From the NCBI GenBank assembly GCA_031283785.1, contig JAITBC010000135.1:1-8186 (forward strand): a DNA stretch of 8,186 nucleotides, written 5' to 3'. The translations under genes were made by a program, and so were the position numbers. The notes under the pieces were generated by a model that was given only the letters and a program-made list of their open reading frames with translations, was not told where the DNA came from and made no database searches. The DNA comes from Tannerella sp. Lineage in GTDB: Bacteria > Bacteroidota > Bacteroidia > Bacteroidales > Tannerellaceae. Position 1 is the first letter of the stretch; each line of letters begins with the position of its first letter. Positions 1 through 7,765 of this stretch are shown here, in pieces.

Positions 1-1
1 C

Positions 2-820
2 GAACGTGTGGACGACCGCACTCTGCGCTGCAAATTCATGCACCACCAAAGCATCGGAATGGTTTGGGCGCGCGCCGGCGAATCGGTCGGATTCATCGAC
101 AACGAAAATATGCAGACCGTAGCGTTCGGAACGGTGAAAACCTGCCGTCGCGAATCAAAGGACGTCTTCGAACTTGTGTTTACGCAGCCCGTTCCCAAAC
201 AGATTGCGGCAGACCATGCCCTTGAAAATCTTACATGGACGTGCAACTTTTCCGTCACCGGCTCGCACTTCAAGAGCTGTCGGGCAAGGGGACTGCTGGT
301 CTCGACTCCCGGAAAAGTGGTTGTTGCCGACAATGTGTTCGAGTCGAGCGGGTCGGCGATACTCATTGCCGGCGACGCCAACGGATGGTTCGAATCGGGC
401 GCCGTGAAGGACGTGACAATCACACGCAATACGTTCAAATCGTCCTGCATGACGTCCATGTATCAGTTTTGCGAAGGCGTAATCAGCATCTTTCCAATCA
501 TTCCTCAGAAAAACGCAGCTATGCCTTTCCACCGGAACATCCGCATCGCCGACAACAGTTTCGAACTCTACGATTATCCGGTTCTATACGCTCTTTCGGT
601 GGACGGTATCGAATTTTCGAACAACAGACTCATTCGCAGCCGCGACTTCGAACCGTTCCACTACCGCAAACACGGACTGACATTCGAATACTGCAAAAAT
701 ATCACCGTGAAAGATAATACCGCAGAAGGCGATGTGCTGGGCAACACGGTAAAGCTGGTGCAGACGCCGCGGAAGGAATATAAAACGGATAAAACTCCGT
801 TCTTTAAAATCGTGAAGTAA
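2..820 (+). CDS. Right-handed beta-helix protein, probable GH110-type alpha-galactosidase (5'-truncated)
   Basis: C-terminal part of a longer protein. The frame is open to the left edge (codons GAA CGT precede the GTG at position 8), so the true start lies outside the window; it ends with tandem stops TAA TAG. About 272 residues are visible. Numbering from the GTG at 8, the segment from residue 92 (RARGLLVSTPGKVVV) through 122-131 (GDANGWFESG) and the following repeated V/I-T-I-x-x-N-x-F strands (136-143, 177-185, 200-208, 231-237) show the regular rungs of a right-handed parallel beta-helix. The RGLLVSTPGK and GD...WFESG pattern resembles, from memory, GH110 enzymes of gut Bacteroides, which remove terminal alpha-1,3-galactose from glycans such as blood group B. 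Such enzymes are normally exported, but the signal peptide would be outside the window. The beta-helix fold is well supported; GH110 is likely, and another beta-helix hydrolase or lyase remains possible. It is more GC-rich than the right half of the window and is separated from kbl by a promoter. Confidence 0.72.
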   Translation, partial: ERVDDRTLRCKFMHHQSIGMVWARAGESVGFIDNENMQTVAFGTVKTCRRESKDVFELVFTQPVPKQIAADHALENLTWTCNFSVTGSHFKSCRARGLLVSTPGKVVVADNVFESSGSAILIAGDANGWFESGAVKDVTITRNTFKSSCMTSMYQFCEGVISIFPIIPQKNAAMPFHRNIRIADNSFELYDYPVLYALSVDGIEFSNNRLIRSRDFEPFHYRKHGLTFEYCKNITVKDNTAEGDVLGNTVKLVQTPRKEYKTDKTPFFKIVK

Positions 821-895
821 TAGAGACATAAGGCGGATGATCCATAAAATACCGTTCTGCTGCCGGAATACAAACAAACAAAAAACGAATTTTGT

Positions 896-926
896 TTTGC
901 ACTGCGCCCGGCTTGCATTATCTTTG
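896..926 (+). promoter_or_regulatory. Bacteroidales-type promoter for the kbl operon
   Basis: A TTTG at 896-899 is followed after 19 bases by TATCTTTG at 919-926. This matches the Bacteroides primary sigma factor consensus (-33 TTTG, 19-21 bases, -7 TAnnTTTG) exactly. A transcript would be expected to start near 931-935, giving a short leader of about 22-26 A/T-rich bases before the kbl ATG at 957. A second TTTG at 891-894 is too far away (24 bases) to be the better partner. The rest of the 821-956 gap holds an A-rich stretch (871-890) and no gene that I can see; no convincing terminator for the upstream gene is visible. Confidence 0.72.
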
Positions 927-956
927 CATCATCAAATAAATTAAAATGATAATAAT

Positions 957-2147
957 ATGTACGGAAAATTCCAGCAATTCCTGAATGATGAACTGACAAA
1001 TATCGAATCGGCAGGATTATATAAAAGAGAACGTATCATAAAAACCCCGCAAAAAGCGAATATATGTATTAACGGGGGAGAAGAAGCCCTTAATTTCTGC
1101 GCCAACAATTATCTCGGACTGTCCGACAATACCCACCTTATCGAGGCGGCAAAAACTACGATGGATACGCACGGTTTCGGTATGTCGTCGGTTCGTTTTA
1201 TCTGTGGGACGCAGGATCTGCACAAACAGCTTGAGGCGGCGATCTCCGAATACTTTAAAACCGAAGACACGATTCTTTACGGCTCATGCTTCGATGCAAA
1301 CGGAGGTTTGTTCGAACCGCTACTCACGGAAGATGACGCTATCATTTCAGATGCCCTTAATCATGCATCCATCATTGACGGCGTACGCCTGTGTAAGGCC
1401 AAACGTTACCGCTATGCGAACGCCGACACTGACGAACTTGAAAAATGCCTGCAGGAAGCACAAATGCAACGCTACCGTATCATTGCTACCGACGGCGTAT
1501 TTTCTATGGACGGCAATGTGGCGCCGATGGATAAAATATGCGCTTTGGCTGAAAAATACGATGCACTTGTCATGGTCGACGAATCTCATTCCGCAGGCGT
1601 CGCAGGTCCGACCGGACGGGGAGTTGCGGAATTATACGACGTTTACGGCAAGATAGACATTTTTACCGGCACGCTCGGCAAATCGTTCGGAGGAGCTATG
1701 GGCGGTTTTACAACCGGCCACAGGGAGATTATCGACTTGCTGCGCCAACGTTCGCGTCCTTACCTGTTCTCGAACTCCCTCGCGCCGGCAATCGTGGGCG
1801 CCGGCATTGAAATGTTCGGGATGCTCCGTGAAAGCGATGAATTGCACACCCGGTTGACGGATAACGTAAAATACTTCCGCGACAGGATGATTGATGCCGG
1901 ATTCGATATCAAACCGACACAGTCGGCGATATGTGCAGTAATGTTATACGACGCCAGGCTGTCGCAGGTCTTCGCGCAGCGTATGCAGGAAGAAGGTATC
2001 TTTGTCACAGGTTTTTATTATCCCGTTGTTCCGAAAGGTCAGGCACGTATCCGCGTACAGCTTTCGGCAGGCCATGAGAAAGTTCATCTTGACAAAGCGA
2101 TCAACGCATTTATTAAAACGGGAAAATATCTTAACGTAATAAAATAA
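957..2147 (+). CDS. kbl: Glycine C-acetyltransferase (2-amino-3-ketobutyrate CoA ligase)
   Basis: A pyridoxal-phosphate enzyme of the alpha-oxoamine synthase family that interconverts 2-amino-3-oxobutanoate plus CoA with glycine plus acetyl-CoA, the second step of threonine breakdown, in the cytoplasm. At 396 residues it matches E. coli Kbl (398) along its whole length. Visible landmarks: NFCANNYLGL (46-55), HGFGMSSVRFICGTQ (72-86), the SCFDANGGLFE segment (110-120), SDALNHASIIDGVRLCKAKR (131-150) with the PLP-stacking His136, MVDESHSAG (206-214) with Asp208 and His211, TLGKSFGG (239-246) with the PLP Lys242, and RQRSRPYLFSNSLAP (263-277). PVVPKGQARIR (356-366) carries Arg366, equivalent to E. 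coli Arg368, the carboxylate-binding Arg. The close Kbl match argues against BioF, serine palmitoyltransferase or CqsA. The ATG at 957 aligns with the E. coli N terminus and lies about 30 bases past the promoter. It is the first gene of a probable four-gene operon; threonine dehydrogenase, its usual partner, is not adjacent. Confidence 0.95.
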   Translation: MYGKFQQFLNDELTNIESAGLYKRERIIKTPQKANICINGGEEALNFCANNYLGLSDNTHLIEAAKTTMDTHGFGMSSVRFICGTQDLHKQLEAAISEYFKTEDTILYGSCFDANGGLFEPLLTEDDAIISDALNHASIIDGVRLCKAKRYRYANADTDELEKCLQEAQMQRYRIIATDGVFSMDGNVAPMDKICALAEKYDALVMVDESHSAGVAGPTGRGVAELYDVYGKIDIFTGTLGKSFGGAMGGFTTGHREIIDLLRQRSRPYLFSNSLAPAIVGAGIEMFGMLRESDELHTRLTDNVKYFRDRMIDAGFDIKPTQSAICAVMLYDARLSQVFAQRMQEEGIFVTGFYYPVVPKGQARIRVQLSAGHEKVHLDKAINAFIKTGKYLNVIK

Positions 2148-2193
2148 AACATCTATTATTTCCGCGTCAGGATTCCGAGTATAAAAAATCAAC

Positions 2194-3042
2194 ATGGGGA
2201 AAAACAGCAATTTCCATAGTCATTGCACTTTTTGCGACGGGCGAAGTCACCCTGAAGATTTCATCAGGTTCGCAATAGCGAACAAATTCCGCGCATACGG
2301 CTATAGCTCACATTCCCCGCTCCCGTTCGAGACATTCTGGAATATGTCGAAAGATGATCTTCCCGAATATATAGAAGAAATAAACCGGCTGAAACATAAA
2401 TATGCCGGAACGATAGAAATTTATCTGGGGCTTGAAATTGATTATCTGGATAAAACGTATAATGCTTCGACGGAATATTTTCAATCTATGCCTCTTGATT
2501 ACTGCATAAGTTCCATTCATTTTCTGCCGTGGCGGGAGCCGTTGCTCGAAGAAAACATGGTATGCATTGACGGCAGCTATACGGACTTCGAGGTTGGCGT
2601 TAACAAACGCTACGGAGGAAGTATCCGCCGCATAACCGAACATTTTTTCGAATCGTCCGCAGACATGATGGAAACAGGAGGATTTGACATCGTCGGACAC
2701 ATCGACAAAATATACATGAACGGAAGCAGACATCCTGATTTCGACATACATGCCGGCTGGTATCGAAAGCCGTTCCTCGGACTGCTCGATTTGGTCGCCG
2801 AAAAAGGATTTATCGTTGAGGTTAATTGCAAGAATAAAACAAAAAAAGGACAAACTTACCCGCATACAGAGTCATACAAGGAACTGAAAAAACGTCATAT
2901 TCCGGTTATGGTAAATTCCGACTGTCATTATCCCGACATGGTAAACGACGGGCGGGACGATACGCTTGTATTGCTCAAAAACGCCGGTTATCGCACTGTC
3001 CGCGAACTTATAAACGGAAAATGGGAGGACGTAGAAATATAA
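2194..3042 (+). CDS. PHP-domain histidinol-phosphatase-type phosphoesterase (HisK/HisJ-like)
   Basis: A 282-residue protein of the polymerase-and-histidinol-phosphatase (PHP) superfamily. These are TIM-barrel-like metal enzymes; the HisJ/HisK branch hydrolyses L-histidinol phosphate to histidinol in histidine biosynthesis. All nine expected trinuclear metal ligands can be seen: His8 and His10 (FHSHC), Asp15 (CDGR), His40 (YSSHSPLP), Glu81 (GLEIDY), His109 (SSIHF), His169 (VGHID), and Asp243 with His245 (NSDCH). The N-terminal H-x-H...CDG and the YSSHSPLPF motif are characteristic of HisK-type histidinol-phosphatases, and the length fits (about 260-290). The start at 2194 places the first ligand at residue 8, as usual in the family. 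It begins 46 bases after kbl with no promoter in between that I recognise, so it is probably co-transcribed. No other his gene is visible, so its substrate could be another phosphate ester; the family is secure, the substrate less so. Confidence 0.88.
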   Translation: MGKNSNFHSHCTFCDGRSHPEDFIRFAIANKFRAYGYSSHSPLPFETFWNMSKDDLPEYIEEINRLKHKYAGTIEIYLGLEIDYLDKTYNASTEYFQSMPLDYCISSIHFLPWREPLLEENMVCIDGSYTDFEVGVNKRYGGSIRRITEHFFESSADMMETGGFDIVGHIDKIYMNGSRHPDFDIHAGWYRKPFLGLLDLVAEKGFIVEVNCKNKTKKGQTYPHTESYKELKKRHIPVMVNSDCHYPDMVNDGRDDTLVLLKNAGYRTVRELINGKWEDVEI

Positions 3043-3109
3043 CAGATGATATGTAAGCGGAAAATTTCGCATCCTGCCGTTATGTAACAGTAAAGAAAGA
3101 ATAAAAACA

Positions 3110-4033
3110 ATGATGATAAAAAATACCGAACTCTCATTTAAACCGATAACAATAGAAGATAAAGAGATCATAACGTCGTTCACATTACCTGATAACTTTC
3201 TTAATTGCGATTATGCATTCGCAAACATGTGCAGCTGGCGATTTCTGTACGATAGCGAGTATGCGGTGGAAGACGGTTTCCTTTTCGTGCGTTTTTATGT
3301 GGAAGAAAAAGGGCGTAAGCATTTAGCGTATATGTTCCCCGTCGGTAACGGAGACCTGAAAACGGCGATCGAACGTCTTGAAGATGATGCCGGATCGATT
3401 GGATATCCGTTATTGATACTCGGCGTAACACCGGAATTGAAAGCAAAAATCAACGTCCTGTTTCCCGACAGTTTCACCTATATCACGGAACGTGATTACT
3501 TCGACTATATCTATCTGCGCGAGAGCCTCGCTACGCTTAAGGGTAAAAAATTCCAATCTAAACGGAATCATGTCAACAAATTTAAAAAGCAATATGACTA
3601 TGCCTACTTACCGATAAACCGGGATATCATTCCACAGTGTATGGAGGTAGAACGCATATGGTGTAAGGCTAACTTTAATGAAAACGACAGGGAAAACCTT
3701 GCCTACGAGCACCGTTCCATGACTTTTGCCATGAATCATTTCAACGAGCTGGGACTTTCGGGCGGAGCCATTACGGTCGACGGTAAAATCATTGCCTTCA
3801 CGTACGGTTCGCCGATAAACAGGAATACATTCGGGATACACGTAGAAAAAGCGGACATCAATTACGAAGGCATCTTCAGCGTTATCAACCGGGAGTTTGC
3901 TTCACGAATACCGGTGCAATACTTATATATAAACAGGGAAGAAGACTTGGGAATACCGGGATTGCGCCAATCCAAATTATCTTACCATCCCGTCATTTTA
4001 CTCGAAAAAGATTCCGCAATAAAGAGAAGATAA
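3110..4033 (+). CDS. DUF2156 (phosphatidylglycerol lysyltransferase C-terminal domain-like) protein
   Basis: A 307-residue soluble protein matching, by recall, the DUF2156/LPG_synthase_C family: tandem GNAT-like folds related to the cytoplasmic aminoacyl-transfer domain of MprF. No transmembrane segment is visible, so the flippase part of MprF is absent. Recognisable segments are FxLPDNFLNCDYAFANMCSW (24-43), the basic stretch LKGKKFQSKRNHVNKFKK (143-160), typical of the family, the second GNAT-like part with GGAITVDGKIIAFTYGS (218-234), and the C-terminal NREEDLGIPGLRQSKLSYHP (275-294), which is strongly conserved in Bacteroidetes members. MprF enzymes move lysine or alanine from tRNA to phosphatidylglycerol, but stand-alone members of this kind have no demonstrated substrate that I can name. 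Two consecutive ATG codons (3110 and 3113) are equally plausible starts. It follows the PHP gene by 67 bases and precedes the GNAT gene by 13, and is probably in the same operon. Confidence 0.82.
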   Translation: MMIKNTELSFKPITIEDKEIITSFTLPDNFLNCDYAFANMCSWRFLYDSEYAVEDGFLFVRFYVEEKGRKHLAYMFPVGNGDLKTAIERLEDDAGSIGYPLLILGVTPELKAKINVLFPDSFTYITERDYFDYIYLRESLATLKGKKFQSKRNHVNKFKKQYDYAYLPINRDIIPQCMEVERIWCKANFNENDRENLAYEHRSMTFAMNHFNELGLSGGAITVDGKIIAFTYGSPINRNTFGIHVEKADINYEGIFSVINREFASRIPVQYLYINREEDLGIPGLRQSKLSYHPVILLEKDSAIKRR

Positions 4034-4046
4034 CGTCAACAAGCGC

Positions 4047-4964
4047 ATGCCTGCATCTGAATTGAATAACAGAAAATCGTCGCACCCCTCAGCCGGCGAC
4101 CAACAGGAGATAGTCATGCTTTGGCAGGACATATTTCAAGATTCCGACAATTTCACCGACCTGTTTTTCAGCCGCGTATACAAACCGGAAAATACCCTCG
4201 TCATAAAAAAAGATCACCGGATAATTTCTTCCTTACAGATGGTTCCATACGAGATAAAAACGATTTTCGGCATCATCCCCGCGGCTTACATATGCGGTGT
4301 CTGTACACTCCCTTCGGAACGCGGAAAGGGAGCGATGAAGACGTTGATGGCCGAAGCTATGGAAGATATGCATCAAAGAGGTTATTCGATTTCGACGCTT
4401 ATCCCGGCAACACCACGGCTGTTTGACTTTTACAGAAGATTCGGATATACATACCCGATAGATCATGAAGTTGATACGATTCATTATTCCGGCAAACAAC
4501 CGCTTAACGCCGTGTCGGAAACGACAGCCTTAGCGGATTTTACATTTGCAGGATGTACGACAGACAAACATTTCCCATATTTCGACCGCAAGCAGCGTGA
4601 ACGCCGATGCGCTGTATTACATAACGCCTGTGATCTCGAAACCATCGTCCGCGACTTGGCATATGACGGCGGCAATGCATGGGTGGCGCTCAAAAAAAAT
4701 AATCCGGCCGGCATAGCGTTTGCCAAACCTGAATCGAAAGATAAAATTATCATAAAAGAAATATTTTACGATAACACCCTCATAAAAGAGGCCCTGATTC
4801 GTTATATATTAAACTTGTATAATGCCCGGACAGCCGAAATGCGCCTTCCTTCAAACACGGAAAAAGACAAAACCCTCGAAAAACAGCCATACGGATTAGC
4901 CTGCATCCTCGACGAACAAATAACCGACATATCGGGCCTGTACATGACTTTAATGCTTGAATAA
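4047..4964 (+). CDS. GNAT family N-acetyltransferase, Eis-like
   Basis: A 305-residue acyl-CoA-dependent N-acetyltransferase. The GNAT core covers roughly residues 20-140: a long first helix region with FFSRVYKPENTLV (40-52), the strand GVCTLPSERGKGAM (84-97) whose RGKGAM is the acetyl-CoA pyrophosphate-binding turn (motif A), STLIPATPRLFDFYRRFGY (116-134), and the family-typical FYRRFGYTYP (128-137). The remaining 165 residues form a second domain, as in Eis-like two-domain GNATs, but the protein is shorter than full Eis (about 400 residues) and seems to lack the C-terminal sterol-carrier-like domain. The acceptor is unknown. The chosen ATG gives about 20 residues ahead of the conserved helix; a TTG at 4062 could also serve, and the next ATG (4116) would cut into the domain. 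It starts 13 bases after the DUF2156 gene, which makes co-translation or coupling likely, and is the last gene of the run before the convergent junction. Confidence 0.85.
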   Translation: MPASELNNRKSSHPSAGDQQEIVMLWQDIFQDSDNFTDLFFSRVYKPENTLVIKKDHRIISSLQMVPYEIKTIFGIIPAAYICGVCTLPSERGKGAMKTLMAEAMEDMHQRGYSISTLIPATPRLFDFYRRFGYTYPIDHEVDTIHYSGKQPLNAVSETTALADFTFAGCTTDKHFPYFDRKQRERRCAVLHNACDLETIVRDLAYDGGNAWVALKKNNPAGIAFAKPESKDKIIIKEIFYDNTLIKEALIRYILNLYNARTAEMRLPSNTEKDKTLEKQPYGLACILDEQITDISGLYMTLMLE

Positions 4965-5051
4965 AACCTGACCTCCGGAAGAGCACGTCACATTTTTATA
5001 TCGCGATCCGTCCTTTTTTTTTGATAGCCTGCGCCATTGTTAGTGTAATAA
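4965..5051. other. Convergent intergenic junction with T9 tract
   Basis: An 87-base gap between two converging transcription units. It contains a run of nine T residues at 5014-5022 on the + strand and, just before it, the 8-base palindrome ATCGCGAT at 5000-5007. The palindrome is too short and too close-turned to form a good terminator stem, so this is only a possible end point for the kbl operon. No gene or promoter is seen. Confidence 0.4.
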
Positions 5052-6989
5052 TCAATAATTAAGTTCAACCAGGGTTGCCGGTTCGGTCTTTCCCTCTGAA
5101 TATTTTATGACGGCAAGATCGGGATATTTCAATATCATGAGATTAAGATACCGGTGCAAAGTGTTGATTATAACTCCCGTATTTTCATTCGGATTCAGTC
5201 GTAACCCGGCTAAAATCATATATCGCACTTTGGCTTCTTTCAGATTGTCGAGCATAAGTTCCGGCGAATACAGCAGATTGTTTGAAGTTTTAAGGAAACT
5301 TTCCCTGTATTTCTCATAATCCGACGTATATCTGACTCCGCTCTCGTTCACCAGCGCATTTACAGCCGCAACGTCGCTTGAATCTATCTCGTAAATTCCT
5401 GCAATTGAAGATTTGACGCCGTTGATTTCCATTTCTCCCTGAGCGACAAACGTCAGATATTTCGAGATGGCCGGAAGTGTTTTTGAAGACAAATCTATAA
5501 TTAAAGCGGTTTTACCGGGACCCGGACTCCATTTATTCAAAGTATCTTTGGGGACGCTGGGTACGGAATATACGCCATGAAAACGTCTGTTACCGTATAT
5601 TGTGGAAGTGCTTGGTTTTCGTACGGCAATGTTTACGGAATCGGGCGCTTCCTTCGCTATCCGTTTCGATATTTGTATATAATTTTGCCAGTCGGGTGTA
5701 AGTCCGTACAAAAGATCTCCGGATATGTACATTTTCAGCGCTGTCGAATTAGCCTCCACTTTGTTCAGTGTTTGCCTGAAACTTCCAACGAAAAATATTG
5801 CGACAACCGCAATGTATAAAAAATGAATGTGCCTGTGCGATTGCAGCAGATAATAAATACCTACAAGAATGACAAATAAAATTAATGGGTAATAAACGAT
5901 TATGAAACGCTCCTGCAGCCAAAAGGCATGAAGAATGATGAAATTGGCAAAACAAAAGCCCAGAGTATGAAGCATGGCAAAAAACAGCAGTCTGTTTTTT
6001 TTGTATGCCAGATATCCTCCTGTCAGAAATAAGGAAACTATAATTATTGTAATGAATATCGAAGGGTTACCTGTCTCTGTCCGTAAACCTGAAAACTGAT
6101 ATATGTATCCGGACAGGTAATTCATTATATTCTCTAATAACCGGACAATGATCCCTCCGAAATCTTCCATTCCTTTGTCGGGGTTGTACATATCTTTAGT
6201 AAAAAAAGCTCTTAAATTATATGCGCTCCCGCTGGTCGGCCAGAGCAGTTTTTTCAACAGTCCGAACAGTCCGAATACCGATGCATTTGCGACGACGGAC
6301 ATCAGGGCTTTTTTCCATTGTCCGAAAAATAAAAAGTAAACGGCAATAACGCCTGTTGCCGCATAACCGACGGTTCGCGTAAGAGTCAGGCACAATACAA
6401 AAACCGCAATGATAAAAAACCGGCATATCTGTCTTTTTATAGAAACGTCTTCTCCTGCATCCACAAAATATTTGCAGAAAAAGAACATCAGTATTGACTG
6501 TATAAAAAGAAATAACGGTTCACTTAAAACCGCCGAAGAATAAAAAAGTAAAAATGAATTTGTACTCAGGAGTATCAGGCACGAAAACAGTATCAATGCG
6601 GGGATACGTCCGTAAAACGTTTTGTACATAAAAAACAATGCCCCGACAATCATTATTCCCGACAATATTTTTATCAGTACAATGTTGATACCGAAAACTG
6701 CAATAAACGGACTTAACAAAAAGGGATATAAGGGACCTCTGAGTCCCGGAAAATCAAAGTTGTTTGCGAGGTTGTACCCAAATATTATATAGTCAGAGTC
6801 ATCACCCATCATATTGATTTTGGCATCAAACAACAGTATTGAGAACAAAACGGACATGCCGAATATTATTCCGAACATTATGCGGTGTTTCAATTCGAAA
6901 TACGAATCAAGTCGCTCGAATAATGTTTTCTTGAGCAATGTTTTGCTTTTTCTCACATTGTCTTTCCGATGCTTTTTACTATTGTCCAT
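5052..6989 (-). CDS. Multispanning membrane protein, probable GT-C-type glycosyltransferase
   Basis: A 645-residue integral membrane protein with a strongly basic cytoplasmic N terminus (about residues 4-21, rich in Lys/Arg) and, by eye, about ten or eleven hydrophobic segments at approximately 36-55, 86-107, 109-122, 130-150, 153-175, 189-222 (two), 228-248, 310-327, 334-355, 362-383 and 388-403. The last roughly 240 residues (405-645) are soluble. The loop after the first membrane segment carries GDDSDY (62-67) and soon after RGPLYPFLLSP (84-94). An acidic pair in this first extracytoplasmic loop, followed by a G-P-L-Y-P-type segment, is the pattern of GT-C enzymes (GT39/PMT, ArnT-like) that use lipid-phosphate sugars. 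SEPLF (156-160) and LQERF (358-362) recall other GT-C conserved sites. I cannot assign an acceptor. It starts 3 bases after the stop of the GT2 gene, so the two are almost surely translated from one message. The region is more AT-rich than the left side of the window, partly because hydrophobic codons are U-rich. Fold inference moderate; exact role unknown. Confidence 0.72.
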   Translation of the reverse strand: MDNSKKHRKDNVRKSKTLLKKTLFERLDSYFELKHRIMFGIIFGMSVLFSILLFDAKINMMGDDSDYIIFGYNLANNFDFPGLRGPLYPFLLSPFIAVFGINIVLIKILSGIMIVGALFFMYKTFYGRIPALILFSCLILLSTNSFLLFYSSAVLSEPLFLFIQSILMFFFCKYFVDAGEDVSIKRQICRFFIIAVFVLCLTLTRTVGYAATGVIAVYFLFFGQWKKALMSVVANASVFGLFGLLKKLLWPTSGSAYNLRAFFTKDMYNPDKGMEDFGGIIVRLLENIMNYLSGYIYQFSGLRTETGNPSIFITIIIVSLFLTGGYLAYKKNRLLFFAMLHTLGFCFANFIILHAFWLQERFIIVYYPLILFVILVGIYYLLQSHRHIHFLYIAVVAIFFVGSFRQTLNKVEANSTALKMYISGDLLYGLTPDWQNYIQISKRIAKEAPDSVNIAVRKPSTSTIYGNRRFHGVYSVPSVPKDTLNKWSPGPGKTALIIDLSSKTLPAISKYLTFVAQGEMEINGVKSSIAGIYEIDSSDVAAVNALVNESGVRYTSDYEKYRESFLKTSNNLLYSPELMLDNLKEAKVRYMILAGLRLNPNENTGVIINTLHRYLNLMILKYPDLAVIKYSEGKTEPATLVELNY

Positions 6990-6992
6990 GAT

Positions 6993-7721
6993 CTATTTAC
7001 GTTCGAAAATATTATACTTTATCATACAGTAGAATGCTCTTACTCCATCTTTCCAGATAATTTTTTTGCCTTCGAGATAAGTCCGTCCATAATAAGAAAT
7101 GCCGACTTCGTAGAGCTGCAGATTTTTTATACGCGCAATTTTGGCCGTAACTTCCGGCTCAAACCCGAACCGGTTTTCTTTAAGTTTTATATTTTTGATA
7201 ATGTCTGTGCGAAATAATTTGTAGCATGTCTCCATATCCGTTAAATTGAAATTCGTAAACATGTTGGACACTGACGTCAATAACCGGTTTCCTATGGTAT
7301 GCCAAAAAAACAATATCCTGTGAGGATTCCCGCCGACGAAACGCGAACCGTAAACAACATCGGCATTTTGATTCAACATGGGTTTTAACAACTGATTGTA
7401 ATCTGCAGGATCATATTCCAGGTCGGCATCCTGAATTATAATGCAGTCGCCCTGCGCAAGTTCGATACCCTTCCGTATTGCCGCTCCTTTGCCTCTGTTA
7501 ACAGGCTGATTGATCAGTTTCATGTCGATCTCGATGTGTGTGGAAATATAATTCTCGACAACTTCAACCGTACGGTCTTTTGAACAATCATTTACAATGA
7601 TGATTTCTTTTCTTATACCATTGATTAATTCAACCGCACAAATTCTATTCAGTATCAAATGAATTGTTTTTTCTTCATTATATGCAGGTATAATTATAGA
7701 TAATGTTCCGATTTCTCTCAT
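6993..7721 (-). CDS. Family 2 glycosyltransferase, dolichyl/polyprenyl-phosphate sugar synthase type
   Basis: A 242-residue GT-A-fold transferase of the DPM1-like branch of GT2, expected to transfer a sugar from a nucleotide sugar to a polyprenyl phosphate at the inner face of the cytoplasmic membrane. Sequence marks: [13 protein letters not shown] (8-20) as the nucleotide-binding start, [13 protein letters not shown] (39-51), [18 protein letters not shown] (75-92), [12 protein letters not shown] (94-105) with the metal-binding Asp98-x-Asp100, VYGSRFVGG (123-131), the DMETCYKLF segment (162-170), and [11 protein letters not shown] (186-196), all typical of DPM1/polyprenyl-phosphate mannosyl- or glucosyltransferases. 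No transmembrane segment is visible, so unlike GtrB/ArnC it is a peripheral enzyme. Which sugar is used cannot be read from the sequence. It lies directly upstream of, and 3 bases from, the membrane GT-C-like gene, which fits a donor-maker plus donor-user pair. The ATG at 7721 gives the standard short N terminus and is preceded by an A-rich leader. Confidence 0.9.
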   Translation of the reverse strand: MREIGTLSIIIPAYNEEKTIHLILNRICAVELINGIRKEIIIVNDCSKDRTVEVVENYISTHIEIDMKLINQPVNRGKGAAIRKGIELAQGDCIIIQDADLEYDPADYNQLLKPMLNQNADVVYGSRFVGGNPHRILFFWHTIGNRLLTSVSNMFTNFNLTDMETCYKLFRTDIIKNIKLKENRFGFEPEVTAKIARIKNLQLYEVGISYYGRTYLEGKKIIWKDGVRAFYCMIKYNIFERK

Positions 7722-7765
7722 TATTTATCTTCAGTTTTTTTGGTTATATATAATAATTAATATAT

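Noticed and set aside
235..717. 160-codon plus-strand frame overlapping the beta-helix gene
   Set aside because: Arg-rich translation typical of an out-of-frame reading of GC-rich coding DNA; the beta-helix frame has clear repeat structure.
1997..2004. TATCTTTG match to the Bacteroidales -7 box
   Set aside because: It is inside kbl and has no TTTG 19-21 bases upstream; chance match within coding sequence.
2308..2865. Long open frame of 185 codons on the minus strand inside the PHP phosphoesterase gene
   Set aside because: It is antisense to a gene with all expected catalytic residues; its translation shows no known motif and it has no promoter.
5000..5022. ATCGCGAT palindrome followed by nine T residues as an intrinsic terminator
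   Set aside because: An 8-base self-complementary palindrome cannot form a hairpin with a loop and enough stem, and no longer arms flank the T-run. Kept only as a possible end point.
5543..5550. TATCTTTG on the + strand within the membrane protein gene
   Set aside because: Antisense to the gene, no -33 element at proper spacing, and no gene downstream on that strand.
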